In this document: in pieces, positions 42,214 to 51,690 of the stretch
Position numbering within the stretch: the first letter of the stretch is position 1
How the letters are laid out: the number at the start of each line of letters is the position of its first letter
NCBI GenBank assembly: GCA_001898145.1
Contig: MKSR01000029.1
Location: forward strand, 496,001-560,000
DNA: 64,000 bases
Origin: Dyadobacter sp. 50-39
GTDB lineage: Bacteria > Bacteroidota > Bacteroidia > Cytophagales > Spirosomataceae
Reading direction: 5' to 3'
Program-made: the position numbers and the translations under genes
Notes under the pieces: generated by a model
Told to the model about the DNA's origin: nothing
The model's input: only the letters and a program-made list of their open reading frames with translations
Databases searched by the model: none

Positions 42214-43206
42214 TCAGCTCTGCCCGGAAACCTTACTTTTCAGATTGTAGAGGCTCAGCGCAACGAAGCTGTAAACCTTCATAAAAAACGGCGGGATGAT
42301 GAAATCCCGGATCACTTCTTTTTTACGCTCCGGCGAAGGCTCGGCCATCGACAGGTACTTCACTGCATATTTGACGCGCGGCCAATAGGTATCGCCATAC
42401 TCCCTCGAAAACAGCATTTTATAATAATAGGTCGCGATGTTCTTGGTCAGACGGTCGTGATACTTGTATTTCAGCTCCTTGTCGATGTTGGAATACATCT
42501 CGATACGGTTGAACAGGAAATCTTTCCCGTAATGATTGTCTGCAAAGCTTGCTCCTCCCCGTTGCTTGCGGTATACCGACATTACCTCGTCGATATAACC
42601 GATTGGCCCGCGGGTAGCCAGCATAATATTGCGCGGGATATCGCCGCTGGTGGACTTATTGGTCCATTCCGGATCGGGATTTTTGGCAAAATCTTCTCTG
42701 CGGAACATGAGGCTGGAAGTAGCTATAAAGCAAAGCTCGTCCTCTCCGATGAGATCGTCGACCGTAAATTCCTTTTTATTGATCCCGTTGACCAGGTGAG
42801 GCGGCGCTGCATTATCATCATAAATCACCCGTGCATTGTGAAAACAAGCCGAGTAATGCGGATTGGCATCCATCATTTCCACTTGCTTCTGCAACTTATC
42901 AGGCACCAGCAGGTAGTCGTCCCCATCGAACTGCGCGATGTATTCCCCTTTGGCCGCGGCAAAAGTGGCCAATGCATTGAATTTTCCGTTCAGTCCCATG
43001 TTTTTAGGATGTAACAGAAGCCTTATTTTATCAGGAAAACGTTGCTGGTATTCGGTTAATATTGCCCGGGTGTTGTCTTTGGAAAGATCATCTCCCACAA
43101 TAATCTCGAAATCAAATGTAGTCTGCTGCATCAGGATCGAATCCAGCATTTTTGCTACAAATTTTTCGTGATTGTAGGTGACTACACACACGCTCACTTT
43201 TATCAT
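42214..43206 (-). CDS. Glycosyltransferase family 2
   Basis: 330 residues from the ATG at 43206 (a GTG two codons upstream is ignored). N-terminal VSVCVVTYNHEKFVAKMLDSI, nucleotide-sugar motif IIVGDDLSKDNTR and DxD-type AQFDGDDYLL are typical of GT-A inverting transferases. Basic C-terminal region near membrane, no helices. It is similar in type to those that build cell-surface glycans, but it lies 3 kb before the polysaccharide locus and is separated from it. Confidence 0.92.
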   Translation of the reverse strand: MIKVSVCVVTYNHEKFVAKMLDSILMQQTTFDFEIIVGDDLSKDNTRAILTEYQQRFPDKIRLLLHPKNMGLNGKFNALATFAAAKGEYIAQFDGDDYLLVPDKLQKQVEMMDANPHYSACFHNARVIYDDNAAPPHLVNGINKKEFTVDDLIGEDELCFIATSSLMFRREDFAKNPDPEWTNKSTSGDIPRNIMLATRGPIGYIDEVMSVYRKQRGGASFADNHYGKDFLFNRIEMYSNIDKELKYKYHDRLTKNIATYYYKMLFSREYGDTYWPRVKYAVKYLSMAEPSPERKKEVIRDFIIPPFFMKVYSFVALSLYNLKSKVSGQS

Positions 43207-43374
43207 AGTCACTGTTTCATTGAATAAGCGGAATCGCCCGGCACAAATTTAGCTGAATTCTCCTCAAAATATGTGCACCGCTATTTTACGGCAATTTTAC
43301 CGGAACTCCCGGGCACATAACGGCAATACCCCAAAATAAATTCTGTTCGAAATGAATCCGGCATTGCGATCGTT

Positions 43375-43382
43375 TACTTTTG
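43375..43382 (+). promoter_or_regulatory. Candidate -7 element for pgeF
   Basis: TACTTTTG fully matches TAnnTTTG, 27 bases before the pgeF ATG at 43410. The -33 position reads ATG or TGA instead of TTG. Confidence 0.45.
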
Positions 43383-43409
43383 GCATACTGTTTTCCTAAT
43401 TACCACGCA

Positions 43410-44180
43410 ATGTTTGCTTCTCTTACCACCGACAAAAGTCCGATATTCCGTAAACCACAGATATTTAACCAATTTCCAGAACTGGTTGCCGCCGAAAGCA
43501 CAAGGCATGGCGGCGTAAGTACCGGCCATTATGCCAGCCTCAACCTCGGCGGCTCATTGGACAAGCCCGAAAATATCATGCAAAACAATCTGATATTCTT
43601 CGGGGCTCTCGGTATTCCGTTCGAAAATGTCGCGAAAGCACATCAGGTACACGGCACCGACATTGTAATTGTAAGCTCGCCGGCCCGTTTTGAAGGATAC
43701 GACGCGCTGGTGACCAATGTGCGCGGGATTCAGCTGGCGGTGACCGTCGCGGATTGCACGCCGATCCTCATTTACGACCCGGTTACAGGGGCGGTAGCGG
43801 CCATTCATGCGGGATGGCGCGGGACTGTCGGCGGGATCGTCGGGAAAACGGTGGCTGGCATGCAAGAGACTTACGGCACGAGACCGGAAGATTGCGTGGG
43901 CTATGTTGGCACTTGCATTGATGAATGCAGCTTTGAAGTGGGTGATGATGTTGCCCAGCATTTCACCCCGATCTATAAACGCCGTGACGAAAGCACCGGT
44001 AAGTTTTTTGTGGACCTGAAGGCTTCCAACCGGGACCAGCTGATCCGGAGCGGTCTCCATTCCGGCAATATCGAAGTGTCGCCCTACTCGACCGTCCTTC
44101 ACAACCAGGATTATTTCTCACACCGGGCCGAGAAAGGCCTCACCGGCCGCCTGCTGGTGACGATAGGCCGCACTCTCTGA
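43410..44180 (+). CDS. pgeF: Peptidoglycan editing factor PgeF (laccase-domain family)
   Basis: 256 residues from the ATG at 43410; the preceding in-frame TTG overlaps the predicted promoter. Metal and active-site residues of the YfiH fold are visible: His in KAHQVHGTD, Cys in VADCTPI, His in AIHAGWRG. In E. coli the enzyme clears L-Ser-containing UDP-MurNAc by amidase action; others report purine-nucleoside phosphorylase activity. It ends in a long hairpin shared with the histone-like gene. Confidence 0.93.
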   Translation: MFASLTTDKSPIFRKPQIFNQFPELVAAESTRHGGVSTGHYASLNLGGSLDKPENIMQNNLIFFGALGIPFENVAKAHQVHGTDIVIVSSPARFEGYDALVTNVRGIQLAVTVADCTPILIYDPVTGAVAAIHAGWRGTVGGIVGKTVAGMQETYGTRPEDCVGYVGTCIDECSFEVGDDVAQHFTPIYKRRDESTGKFFVDLKASNRDQLIRSGLHSGNIEVSPYSTVLHNQDYFSHRAEKGLTGRLLVTIGRTL

Positions 44181-44186
44181 CCTGAA

Positions 44187-44238
44187 ACGACAAACGACCA
44201 GCAACGGTGGTGCCGCTACTGGTCGTTTGTCGTATTTT
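44187..44238. terminator. Long bidirectional terminator hairpin
   Basis: ACGACAAACGACCAG at 44187-44201 pairs without mismatch with CTGGTCGTTTGTCGT at 44219-44233, followed by ATTTT on the right and TTTC on the left strand. It lies between convergent pgeF and the histone-H1-like gene and can serve both. Confidence 0.85.
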
Positions 44239-44246
44239 GGTAAAAA

Positions 44247-44675
44247 CTAGGCGTTTTCGGTCGCAGGCGCTTCGGTAGTAGGAGCTGCCGCCGGTTTTGC
44301 TGGCGCAACCTTCGGTGCGGCCGCCTTTGCGGCAGGTTTCGGAGCGCTGGCTTCTTTCCCTACCGTTGGCTTTACGGGTGGCGCCACAGGCGCTTTGGAC
44401 GAAGCCGCTGCTACCAGCGCTGCTACTTTTTCTTTTTTCTCTGCCTTGGATTTTTTGCCTTCCTTCTTATCCTTTACTTTTTTCTCCGCGTTCTTGGCTT
44501 CTTTGGCTTTTTTCTTGAGAGTTTCCTTTTCAAACTTGGCTACTTTCTTGGCCAGTTTGGCAGCCGCTTTCTCGATCGATTTCTTTATCTTTTTCGAGCC
44601 GGCAGTGACTGCTTCAATCTTTCCGGTAAGTGTCTCAGCAATCTCTGTCGATAATTTCTTGGTAGCGGATTTCAT
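44247..44675 (-). CDS. Histone H1-like Lys/Ala/Pro-rich protein
   Basis: 142 residues of low complexity. The N-terminal two-thirds is Lys/Ala/Glu-rich and helical (AAKLAKKVAKFEKETLKKK), the C-terminal third is Ala/Pro/Lys (PKPAAKAAAPKVAPAKP) with a short acidic end (TEAPATENA). This resembles the H1/HC1-like DNA-binding proteins of bacteria, which condense DNA. A repeat-rich composition can also arise in non-DNA proteins, so the role is inferred from composition. Its leader holds a small hairpin (44716-44732). Confidence 0.7.
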   Translation of the reverse strand: MKSATKKLSTEIAETLTGKIEAVTAGSKKIKKSIEKAAAKLAKKVAKFEKETLKKKAKEAKNAEKKVKDKKEGKKSKAEKKEKVAALVAAASSKAPVAPPVKPTVGKEASAPKPAAKAAAPKVAPAKPAAAPTTEAPATENA

Positions 44676-44814
44676 AAATCTGATATTAAGAATTCATAAA
44701 TAATACTTGGCACGTGGCCCTGAAAAAGGGCCGTAACGCATCAAAACTGCCATCAGGCAATAACCTACAAATACCCATTATTAATTTATAAATAGCAAAT
44801 TTTCCGTATTATTT

Positions 44815-45345
44815 TTATGTTATTTTTCTACGTACAAAGTGCCATAATACGATTCCCGCAGATACCGATACGTTGAAGGAATGCTTCGTTCCAAACTGCG
44901 GAATTTCCAGGCAGCCGTCCGCTTCGGCGATTGCCGCATCCGCCACGCCTTCTACTTCATTTCCAAACACGAACGCATACGGGGCCTTAGAGTCGGGTTC
45001 GAAATTTTGCAATAATACACTTCCCTCTGCCTGCTCTACGCACCAGACCTGATAGCCCTGCGATTTCAGCAACCTGACGGCCTCTACCGCACTCGGACAT
45101 TTTTCCCAAATCACCGACATTTCTGCCCCCAGGGCGCTGCGTGTGATTTCGCGGTGCGGTGGCTCCTGCGTATAGCCGCACAACATTATTTTCTCCGCCC
45201 GCAATGCATCCGCTGTCCGGAAGAACGAGCCGATATTGTTCAGGCTCCTGATATTATCCAGCACGATCACAAACGGAAACTTTTCCGATTCTTTAAACGC
45301 ATCGACCGACATGCGGTCCATTTCATCTACACTCAGCTTACGCAT
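44815..45345 (-). CDS. TrmH-family RNA methyltransferase
   Basis: 176 residues, the compact SPOUT form without an extra RNA-binding domain. Motif 1 is DNIRSLNNIGSFFRTADA, motif 2 FVFGNEVEGV and motif 3 SFNVSVSAGIVLWHF, which form the knotted SAM site. It 2'-O-methylates a ribose in tRNA or rRNA; the target is unknown. It follows the NarL-type regulator gene on the same strand with a terminator between. Confidence 0.92.
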   Translation of the reverse strand: MRKLSVDEMDRMSVDAFKESEKFPFVIVLDNIRSLNNIGSFFRTADALRAEKIMLCGYTQEPPHREITRSALGAEMSVIWEKCPSAVEAVRLLKSQGYQVWCVEQAEGSVLLQNFEPDSKAPYAFVFGNEVEGVADAAIAEADGCLEIPQFGTKHSFNVSVSAGIVLWHFVRRKIT

Positions 45346-45370
45346 GAATTTTACGCGATTGATTTCATAA

Positions 45371-45403
45371 AAAAAGGTTTCTGCACATGGTACAGAAACC
45401 CTT
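45371..45403 (-). terminator. Rho-independent terminator after the NarL-type regulator gene
   Basis: On the minus strand GGTTTCTG, loop TACCATGTG, CAGAAACC, then a run of T (the A-run at 45369-45375). It lies 20 bases after the regulator stop. Confidence 0.85.
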
Positions 45404-45422
45404 TCGGTATGGTAAGAATAAT

Positions 45423-46043
45423 TTACTTGATCTTGGTGATCAGCTCCACGATGTTCTTGACACCCAGCTTTTCAAAAATCCGGGCTTTGTAAGTACTCAC
45501 GGTAGAGAGCTGCAAGTTCAGTTTTTCAGCAATTTTTGCGGTTCCCAAACCTTCCTTCAACAGGTTCATGACGTCGGTTTCACGCGGCGAGAGGCTCACG
45601 ATCGGGTCCGGCATGTATTCCTTCGGGTTAATGAGCCGGTTGATATTCATTTGCTGCATATCTTCGCTCATGTACTTCTTGTTGTTCAGCACACTCATAA
45701 CGGCAGTTTTGAACTCTTCTTCCGGTGCATCTTTCGACAGGTAACCATCGGCTCCCGCTCGAAGGTACATCAGACCATAGAGCTGCTCGTCATAGCTCGA
45801 GAACATCAGGATCCTGATGCCGGGTGATTTTGCACGAATGGTTTCTACCATTTTTGTAGTGTTCCCACCCGGAATATTGATGTCCAGGATCAGGAGGTCA
45901 TAGGCCTTCGTCTCAAGTTCCTGAAGTATTTTGTCAAAATCGTCAACGTCCGAAATGGTTGAATCCGGAATTAGTGATTTGAGGAGGTGTTTGGTACCGA
46001 TTCTTACCACAGCGTGGTCTTCGGCGATCAGTATGTGTTTCAT
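45423..46043 (-). CDS. NarL/FixJ-family response regulator
   Basis: 206 residues from the ATG at 46043; 14 upstream in-frame codons are not supported. Receiver: ILIAEDHAVVRIG, phosphoacceptor Asp in LLILDINIPGG, Lys in YLSKDAP. LuxR-type helix-turn-helix: LSPRETDVMNLLKEGLGTAKIAEKLNLQLSTVSTYKARIFEKLGV. No kinase gene is adjacent. It lies directly before the polysaccharide locus and diverges from its first gene, so it may control surface glycan production. The leader from the predicted start is about 145 bases. Confidence 0.94.
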   Translation of the reverse strand: MKHILIAEDHAVVRIGTKHLLKSLIPDSTISDVDDFDKILQELETKAYDLLILDINIPGGNTTKMVETIRAKSPGIRILMFSSYDEQLYGLMYLRAGADGYLSKDAPEEEFKTAVMSVLNNKKYMSEDMQQMNINRLINPKEYMPDPIVSLSPRETDVMNLLKEGLGTAKIAEKLNLQLSTVSTYKARIFEKLGVKNIVELITKIK

Positions 46044-46195
46044 GGATGGGTTGGGTCCAATGGATGTAAAAAATACTGGTGTCAAATTAATCAGGACAAT
46101 CAGTTGCCAGCCTGATGATTGCCCTTAAACTGAATATCCTGATTACCAACCAGTACAATTGTGTACATTGTGATTGAACTGATTTGATGAATTAA

Positions 46196-46203
46196 CAAAA
46201 ATA
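46196..46203 (-). promoter_or_regulatory. Candidate -7 element for the NarL-type regulator
   Basis: TATTTTTG on the minus strand is a full TAnnTTTG match in very AT-rich DNA, 153 bases before the ATG. Within the leader, AATCAGGA and TCCTGATT form an inverted repeat about 50 bases apart, and GTACA-attg-TGTAC a compact one. Confidence 0.4.
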
Positions 46204-46303
46204 GTAATCAGCATTGTATTAAACATAAAAAATATCAAATTAGTATATCATTTATTTACCAAAATCCTTGCTCTGAGCACATTTAACACACATCTCATAA
46301 CTT

Positions 46304-47296
46304 GTGGATTTGGTGAGTAATAGTTTTACACGCACTTCTCTAAGCTCCTGGATCGACGACGACAGCGTCGTGGATGTATTTCCGATGCGGGATGCCCCCT
46401 TTCCTACTACGACCCCATGGCTGTTTTTCAGAAAGGAGCAGCTCGCCGTTCAGACTCGTGATCTCATTTATTCATTTATTCTTACTTCCAAAGAATCAGG
46501 TACTATCCTTGCTTTACTACACTGTTTACCAACTTCCGATGGCTGGGTTTCGCCTGCCCTGGCGCCGTTCGGCGGCATTATGCCGGCAGCACCTTGCCAT
46601 GTAGGCCAAATGGCGTTCCTGCTGGCCTGCGTCCGCGACTGGGTAATCTTTCAAGGCGGAAGCAAACTGACTATCAAAACAGCACCGTCATGTTATGCTC
46701 CCCGTACCCACGAAATATGCCATCGCGCCTACCTCGCCGCTGGTTTTTCCCCCAATCATACTTATTCTAACCATTATATTCCTATTGCCGACCGGGGTTT
46801 TCACCAAATTATTGAGCCAGCGGAGCGGCGCAGATTATCGAAAGGCAAAAAGAGCGGCTTGGTGGTGACCATGCAGCAAGGCATTTTTGACGGGGCAACC
46901 GAAGATTTCCTTCGTGAATGCTATGAAATGCAGGGTTATCCGTTACCATGTTCGTCGGCCCAGCTCGCAGGATGGACGCATGTTTTTCCTAAAAATTATT
47001 TATTTTTTACAAATCGCTCCGAAGGAGAAACGGTTGCAGTGGCAGTGATGGTGCGGGTGAGCGACGATATTTTGTACCACTTCATGTCGGGTTACCTGCG
47101 CCGGCACCGTGTCCTTAGCCCGGCGCTCATGCTTTTTGAAGCTGCTTTCGATTATTGCCTGAGCGAAAATATCGGCCTGCTGGACCTGGGTATTTCCATC
47201 GACCACCTTGGCAACCCCAAACCCTCACTAAGCCGTTTCAAACAACGCATTGGCGGCCGGGTATGCGAGAAAATCATTTATGAAGCCCGGTTCTGA
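46304..47296 (+). CDS. GNAT/FemAB-like acyltransferase of the polysaccharide locus
   Basis: 330 residues. The C-terminal half has the Acetyltransf_6-type GNAT wording (LLDLGISIDHLGNPKPSLSRFKQRIGG; VAVMVRVSDDILYHFMSGY), and the N-terminal half a second related fold, as in FemAB-like transferases. Such proteins acylate amino sugars in Bacteroidota exopolysaccharide loci. The start is a GTG at 46304 and other GTG/TTG codons follow; the first ATG is 26 codons in, so the exact start is uncertain. It is the first gene of the locus, divergent from the NarL-type regulator. Confidence 0.8.
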   Translation: MDLVSNSFTRTSLSSWIDDDSVVDVFPMRDAPFPTTTPWLFFRKEQLAVQTRDLIYSFILTSKESGTILALLHCLPTSDGWVSPALAPFGGIMPAAPCHVGQMAFLLACVRDWVIFQGGSKLTIKTAPSCYAPRTHEICHRAYLAAGFSPNHTYSNHYIPIADRGFHQIIEPAERRRLSKGKKSGLVVTMQQGIFDGATEDFLRECYEMQGYPLPCSSAQLAGWTHVFPKNYLFFTNRSEGETVAVAVMVRVSDDILYHFMSGYLRRHRVLSPALMLFEAAFDYCLSENIGLLDLGISIDHLGNPKPSLSRFKQRIGGRVCEKIIYEARF

Positions 47297-47354
47297 CCCA
47301 AGTCCGGGGCTATACCCATTAAGATAAAAGACACCCGACAATCCTTCCGCAGCC

Positions 47355-48452
47355 TTACGGATTAATGCATTTTTCCCGCAAAATACGCACGATGCGCTGT
47401 GCCGTATTCCCATCCCATAGCGGAGGAATTTTCGCATCTTCCGATGTTCGCGACAGCACTTTTTCAATTGTATCCCAAACCTTTTGCGCGTCGAAATCGG
47501 GCAGCAGGTGATTGGTACCGCAGGTAACGGTAACCGGCCGCTCGGTACTGTTCCTGAGGGTGATGCACGGAATGCCCAGAAATGTTGTCTCCTCCTGTAC
47601 TCCACCGGAATCTGTGATTACCACGACAGCATGTTGCATCAGCCCCAAAAACTCCACATACCCCTGCGGCGGCAGGATAGTCACCCCTGCGATTTGCGAA
47701 AAATCCAACCCGAAAGCCGCAGCATTACGCATGGTGCGCGGATGCATAACGAACACGATTTCCCAATGCGATCCAAGCATTTCGAGCATTCCGGCAATCT
47801 TCCTCAGGCCCTCTTCCTGATCGACATTGGCCGGCCGGTGCATGGTAATGAGCAGGTACCGCCCGCCCGAAATCCGTGAATGCTTGCCAGCAGAGCAATC
47901 CCCGATCCACCCGCAAAAACGCACCAGCGAATCGATCATCACATTGCCCACCAGGTGAATGCGATGCGGATCAATGTTTTCAGCTAACAGGTTTCGGACA
48001 GCGGCCTCCTCCGTCGCAAACAGCTGGTCCGAAATCGCGTCGGTCAGTATGCGGTTCATCTCCTCGGGCATCGTGCGATCGCGGCTGCGCAGGCCAGCCT
48101 CCACATGCGCGAGCGGAATGCGCATATGCGCCGCCACCAGCGCACATGCGAGCGTAGACGTCACATCACCCACCACGACCACCCAATCGGGCATTTCCGC
48201 ATTGACTACCCTTTCGAATGCACTCATGATCTCAGCAGTCTGCATTGTAGGAGATCCCTGCGCGATACCCAGAAAATAGTGGGGCTGCGGAATGTCCAGC
48301 TGCCTGAAAAAGATCCCCGACATCTGATAGTCAGAATGCTGCCCCGTATGTACGATTCGCGGATGCATGTCCGGGTATTGCAGAAATGCCTTGTAAAGCG
48401 GTGCAATTTTCACAAAGTTGGGGCGGGCGCCTGCTATGAGGAGTATCTTCAT
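47355..48452 (-). CDS. wecB: UDP-N-acetylglucosamine 2-epimerase (non-hydrolysing)
   Basis: 365 residues. Typical of WecB: MKILLIAGARPNFVKIAPLYKAF, HTGQHSDYQMSGIFF, LAHVEAGLRSRDRTMPEEMNR and TDSGGVQEETTFLGIPCITLRNSTERPVT. It interconverts UDP-GlcNAc and UDP-ManNAc. It points leftward, against most locus genes. A nucleotide-sugar dehydrogenase lies 4 kb right (52505), so the pair could make a uronic form of the sugar. Confidence 0.95.
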   Translation of the reverse strand: MKILLIAGARPNFVKIAPLYKAFLQYPDMHPRIVHTGQHSDYQMSGIFFRQLDIPQPHYFLGIAQGSPTMQTAEIMSAFERVVNAEMPDWVVVVGDVTSTLACALVAAHMRIPLAHVEAGLRSRDRTMPEEMNRILTDAISDQLFATEEAAVRNLLAENIDPHRIHLVGNVMIDSLVRFCGWIGDCSAGKHSRISGGRYLLITMHRPANVDQEEGLRKIAGMLEMLGSHWEIVFVMHPRTMRNAAAFGLDFSQIAGVTILPPQGYVEFLGLMQHAVVVITDSGGVQEETTFLGIPCITLRNSTERPVTVTCGTNHLLPDFDAQKVWDTIEKVLSRTSEDAKIPPLWDGNTAQRIVRILREKCINP

Positions 48453-48522
48453 AATAGTAGTATGTGTTAGGCTATGTGGTGCTTTTTCTCGTACTTCGCC
48501 CCCGTAATCAAGTGGTGCCTCA

Positions 48523-50043
48523 ATGGGGATTATTGTACGTCAGGGATTTAAAAGTTCCATTGTTTCTTATGTCGGTGTGGTCATCGGCATTTTCAATATC
48601 CTGATCCTCTATAACCAGTACATGACCCAGGAGCAGCTAGGCTTGTACGCATCCACGCTGCTGACATTCCCCGTCATCTATATGTCGTTCTCACTGCTGG
48701 GAGTACCTTCGGTGGCAGTCAGGTTCCACAGTCGTTTTCAGGACGAGCATTCGCGGCGGCAGCTTTTTACATTCATTATCATCACCCCGCTCATCGGGCT
48801 CACTGCATTCGCATTATTATACCTCCTTTTCAAACCGCTATACCTTAAATTTTACCTGGCCCACTCGCCGATGCTGGTCAGGTACTATTATGTTTTCATC
48901 CCGCTCACCGTCGGGATGGTGTACCTGCTCGCGCTGGAATCCTATTCCCGGATCAATCTCCGCATTGCGGTACCATCGCTGATCCGGGAAGTGGGGCTGC
49001 GGCTGGCGAATAGCCTGCTTGTGATCCTTTTCGGCTTTAAAATCATCACATTCGACACGATGGTCAACCTTACGGTGGTCAGTTACGCGGTAGCCATTGT
49101 GGCTATGCTCATTTACCTCCGTATTCAGAACCGCCTTTTCACATCGCTGGATTTTGGGTTTGTCAAACATCCCGCATTCAAGGAAATGTACCGGTACGGA
49201 CTTTGGGTGCTGCTTGGCGGAGCAAGTGCCGCATTGCTGCCCCATATCGAAAAAGTACTGCTGCCGGCGTTCGAAGGGGGCTTGGGCAACACGGCCATCT
49301 TCGACATCGCTTCGCGCATTGCATTGGTGATTTCCATTCCCAGAAATGCCATTGTGATGATCAGCGCACCGATTATTTCGGAGGCCTACGTCAAAAACGA
49401 CATCCCGCATATCGATACCATTTACAAAAAATCATCCCTCAACCTGTTTATCATCGGCAGCTTCCTTTTCCTGGGAATCTGGTGCAACATCGACGCGATT
49501 TTCAGCCTTATCCCCAAATCCGACATTTACTCGCAAGGCAAATGGGTAGTGCTGATGGTCGGCGTTTCCCGCATTGCCGACATGATGACCGGGTTGAACA
49601 CCGAAATCCTTACCAACTCGCGCTATTACCGCTACGACATCGTTTTTATGCTCTTTTTCACGGTCCTGATCCTCGGCGCCAGCCAGTTTCTGATACCGCT
49701 TTACGGCTACAATGGTGCAGCGGCAGCGGCATTGTTCGCGACGGTGAGCTACAACATTGTCAAGCTGTTTTTCATTAAAAGCAAGATGGGTATCCAACCT
49801 TTCACTACCGGCACCCTTAAAGTTTTGTTACTGGCAGCGCTCGCTTATCTGGCGGCTTATTTCATCCCTGTGCCTCACTCCCGCGAGCTGGTACCCGTGC
49901 TGGCGGGAATGGTGATCCGGTCGGTGATTGTGACGGTGATATTCGGCGGAGGCATTCTGGCGTGGCGGGTTTCCGAGGATATTTCTACCGGGTTCAGCGC
50001 AGGATGGGCTACCGTGAGATCGACCGTTTTTAACAGAAAGTAA
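48523..50043 (+). CDS. Polysaccharide flippase, Wzx/PST family
   Basis: 506 residues with about 12-14 transmembrane helices, opening IIVRQGFKSSIVSYVGVVIGIFNILILYNQYMTQEQLGLYA, the standard start of oligosaccharide flippases. Moves lipid-linked repeat units across the inner membrane. It starts the rightward gene run of the locus (48523-52497). Confidence 0.92.
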   Translation: MGIIVRQGFKSSIVSYVGVVIGIFNILILYNQYMTQEQLGLYASTLLTFPVIYMSFSLLGVPSVAVRFHSRFQDEHSRRQLFTFIIITPLIGLTAFALLYLLFKPLYLKFYLAHSPMLVRYYYVFIPLTVGMVYLLALESYSRINLRIAVPSLIREVGLRLANSLLVILFGFKIITFDTMVNLTVVSYAVAIVAMLIYLRIQNRLFTSLDFGFVKHPAFKEMYRYGLWVLLGGASAALLPHIEKVLLPAFEGGLGNTAIFDIASRIALVISIPRNAIVMISAPIISEAYVKNDIPHIDTIYKKSSLNLFIIGSFLFLGIWCNIDAIFSLIPKSDIYSQGKWVVLMVGVSRIADMMTGLNTEILTNSRYYRYDIVFMLFFTVLILGASQFLIPLYGYNGAAAAALFATVSYNIVKLFFIKSKMGIQPFTTGTLKVLLLAALAYLAAYFIPVPHSRELVPVLAGMVIRSVIVTVIFGGGILAWRVSEDISTGFSAGWATVRSTVFNRK

Positions 50044-50159
50044 GGCTGCACCAGCGCTAAACCAGCGATAAGGCACTGCGACCGGCCGCTGTCAGTTCAA
50101 CTTTTGCTATCTTTGAGCCAGCATTCATTGCCGCAACGGCCCCAATTTCCGGATTACCA

Positions 50160-50774
50160 ATGTCTTTAAAACAAAAAATAGTCGCAGGCCTTCTGAAAGA
50201 ACCTTACAGCAAGTACCAGCTGATCAGCTACGACCGCACCAAGCCCGTCAAACTGGTAGTAGGTGCCATGTATTCTCTTTTCAAAGGTTGGATCCATTCG
50301 GATATCGAGACATTGGACCTGCTCAAAAAAAGCGACTGGGAACGCTATTTCCAGGAGAATTCGATTGACAGGATATTGGCCGAACACGTTTGGGAGCACC
50401 TGACGCCCGAACAAGGCCAGCTTGCATTCAAAAATTGCTATACATTTCTGAAACCGGGCGGCATGCTCCGTGTGGCCGTTCCCGATGGCTTCAACCCCAG
50501 TGAGGATTATATCAATTACGTGAAGCCGGGCGGCACCGGCAATGGGGCCGACGACCACAAAATACTGTACAACTACAAGCTGATGTCGGGCTTTCTCGAG
50601 AATATCGGCTTCAAAGTGAGGCTGCTCGAATATTTCGATGAAAACGGGCAGTTCCATAAGTCACCCTGGGACCCGGAGGACGGCATGATCCGCCGCTCGG
50701 CCGACCACGACGAGCGTAACCGCGACGGCAAACTGGGCTACACTTCCCTGATCATCGACGCAATCAAAGGCTGA
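50160..50774 (+). CDS. SAM-dependent methyltransferase (COG4627-like)
   Basis: 204 residues. A shortened class I methyltransferase fold: IHSDIETL in the nucleotide region, RILAEHVWEHLTPEQGQLAFKNCYTFLKPGGMLRVAVPDG, and SADHDERNRDGKLGYTSLIIDA at the end. This group occurs in capsule and lipopolysaccharide loci. It probably methylates a sugar. It ends one base before the next glycosyltransferase gene. Confidence 0.85.
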   Translation: MSLKQKIVAGLLKEPYSKYQLISYDRTKPVKLVVGAMYSLFKGWIHSDIETLDLLKKSDWERYFQENSIDRILAEHVWEHLTPEQGQLAFKNCYTFLKPGGMLRVAVPDGFNPSEDYINYVKPGGTGNGADDHKILYNYKLMSGFLENIGFKVRLLEYFDENGQFHKSPWDPEDGMIRRSADHDERNRDGKLGYTSLIIDAIKG

Positions 50775-50775
50775 C

Positions 50776-51678
50776 ATGGGGTTGTCCGGCACACTCGCTC
50801 CCATTGTTTTGTTTTGCTATAACCGCCCCGTGCATTTGCAGCAAACGGTGGAAAGCCTGCGTTTGAATACGCTGGCCGCGGAAAGCGAGCTGTTTGTCTA
50901 TTCCGACGGTCCGAAAAATGAGCGGGATATCCAGCAAGTGGCGGAAGTACGGCAGTATCTCGCGCAGCTCACCGGCTTTCGTGCCGTCCACGTCCGGGAG
51001 GCCGAAAAAAATAAAGGACTCGCCGCTTCGGTCATCGAAGGGGTCAGTTTGGTGCTTTCCAAATATCCCAAAGTGATTGTGCTGGAAGACGATATGCTGA
51101 GCACCAATGATTTTCTATCGTTTATGAATCAGGCGCTCGACATTTACGCCAGCCGTGCCGACATTTTTTCGGTTACCGGTTATACGCCGCCCATCCATTT
51201 CCCCGATGGTTACCCGCATGATGTTTACCTCGTGCCGCGCGCCAGTTCGTGGGGCTGGGGTACCTGGGCGCACAAATGGGCGAAGGCCGACTGGCAGGTG
51301 AAGAGCTTTCCCGCATTTAAAAACAATGCAGGTATGCGCGCAAAGTTCAATGAAGGTGGTGACGATCTCTGGCCGATGCTCGCCAAGCAGCAGCAGGGCA
51401 TAATCGATTCGTGGGCCATTCGCTGGACTTATTCACAATTTCAAAATCATGCTTATGGCCTCTATCCTGTTCATTCCAAAATCAAAAATATCGGTACGGA
51501 CGGCAGCGGCACCAATTTCACATTCAAGTCGGGGGAATATGGCCATGAGATGGCCGAGGGGCGCGTCGAAATGCCCGCTGACCTGGCGCCTGATGAAACA
51601 ATGATCGGGGCATTCGGCCAATATTACCGGCTGCCATTTCTTTTAAAAGTTAAAAACAAGGTCAAATACGGCATTTGA
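50776..51678 (+). CDS. Glycosyltransferase, GT-A fold (GT2-like)
   Basis: 300 residues. APIVLFCYNRPVHLQQTVESL starts the GT-A fold, VYSDGPKNERD and VIVLEDDMLSTNDFLSFMN give the nucleotide and metal (EDD) motifs, and SSWGWGTWAHKWAKADW is a conserved aromatic loop of this sub-group. It follows the methyltransferase gene by one base and is itself followed by the FkbM gene after 12 bases. Confidence 0.85.
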   Translation: MGLSGTLAPIVLFCYNRPVHLQQTVESLRLNTLAAESELFVYSDGPKNERDIQQVAEVRQYLAQLTGFRAVHVREAEKNKGLAASVIEGVSLVLSKYPKVIVLEDDMLSTNDFLSFMNQALDIYASRADIFSVTGYTPPIHFPDGYPHDVYLVPRASSWGWGTWAHKWAKADWQVKSFPAFKNNAGMRAKFNEGGDDLWPMLAKQQQGIIDSWAIRWTYSQFQNHAYGLYPVHSKIKNIGTDGSGTNFTFKSGEYGHEMAEGRVEMPADLAPDETMIGAFGQYYRLPFLLKVKNKVKYGI

Positions 51679-51690
51679 CCTACCATTGAT

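Noticed and set aside
43330-43380. tRNA-like GTTCGAAAT sequence before pgeF
   Set aside because: No matching acceptor, D or anticodon arms around it.
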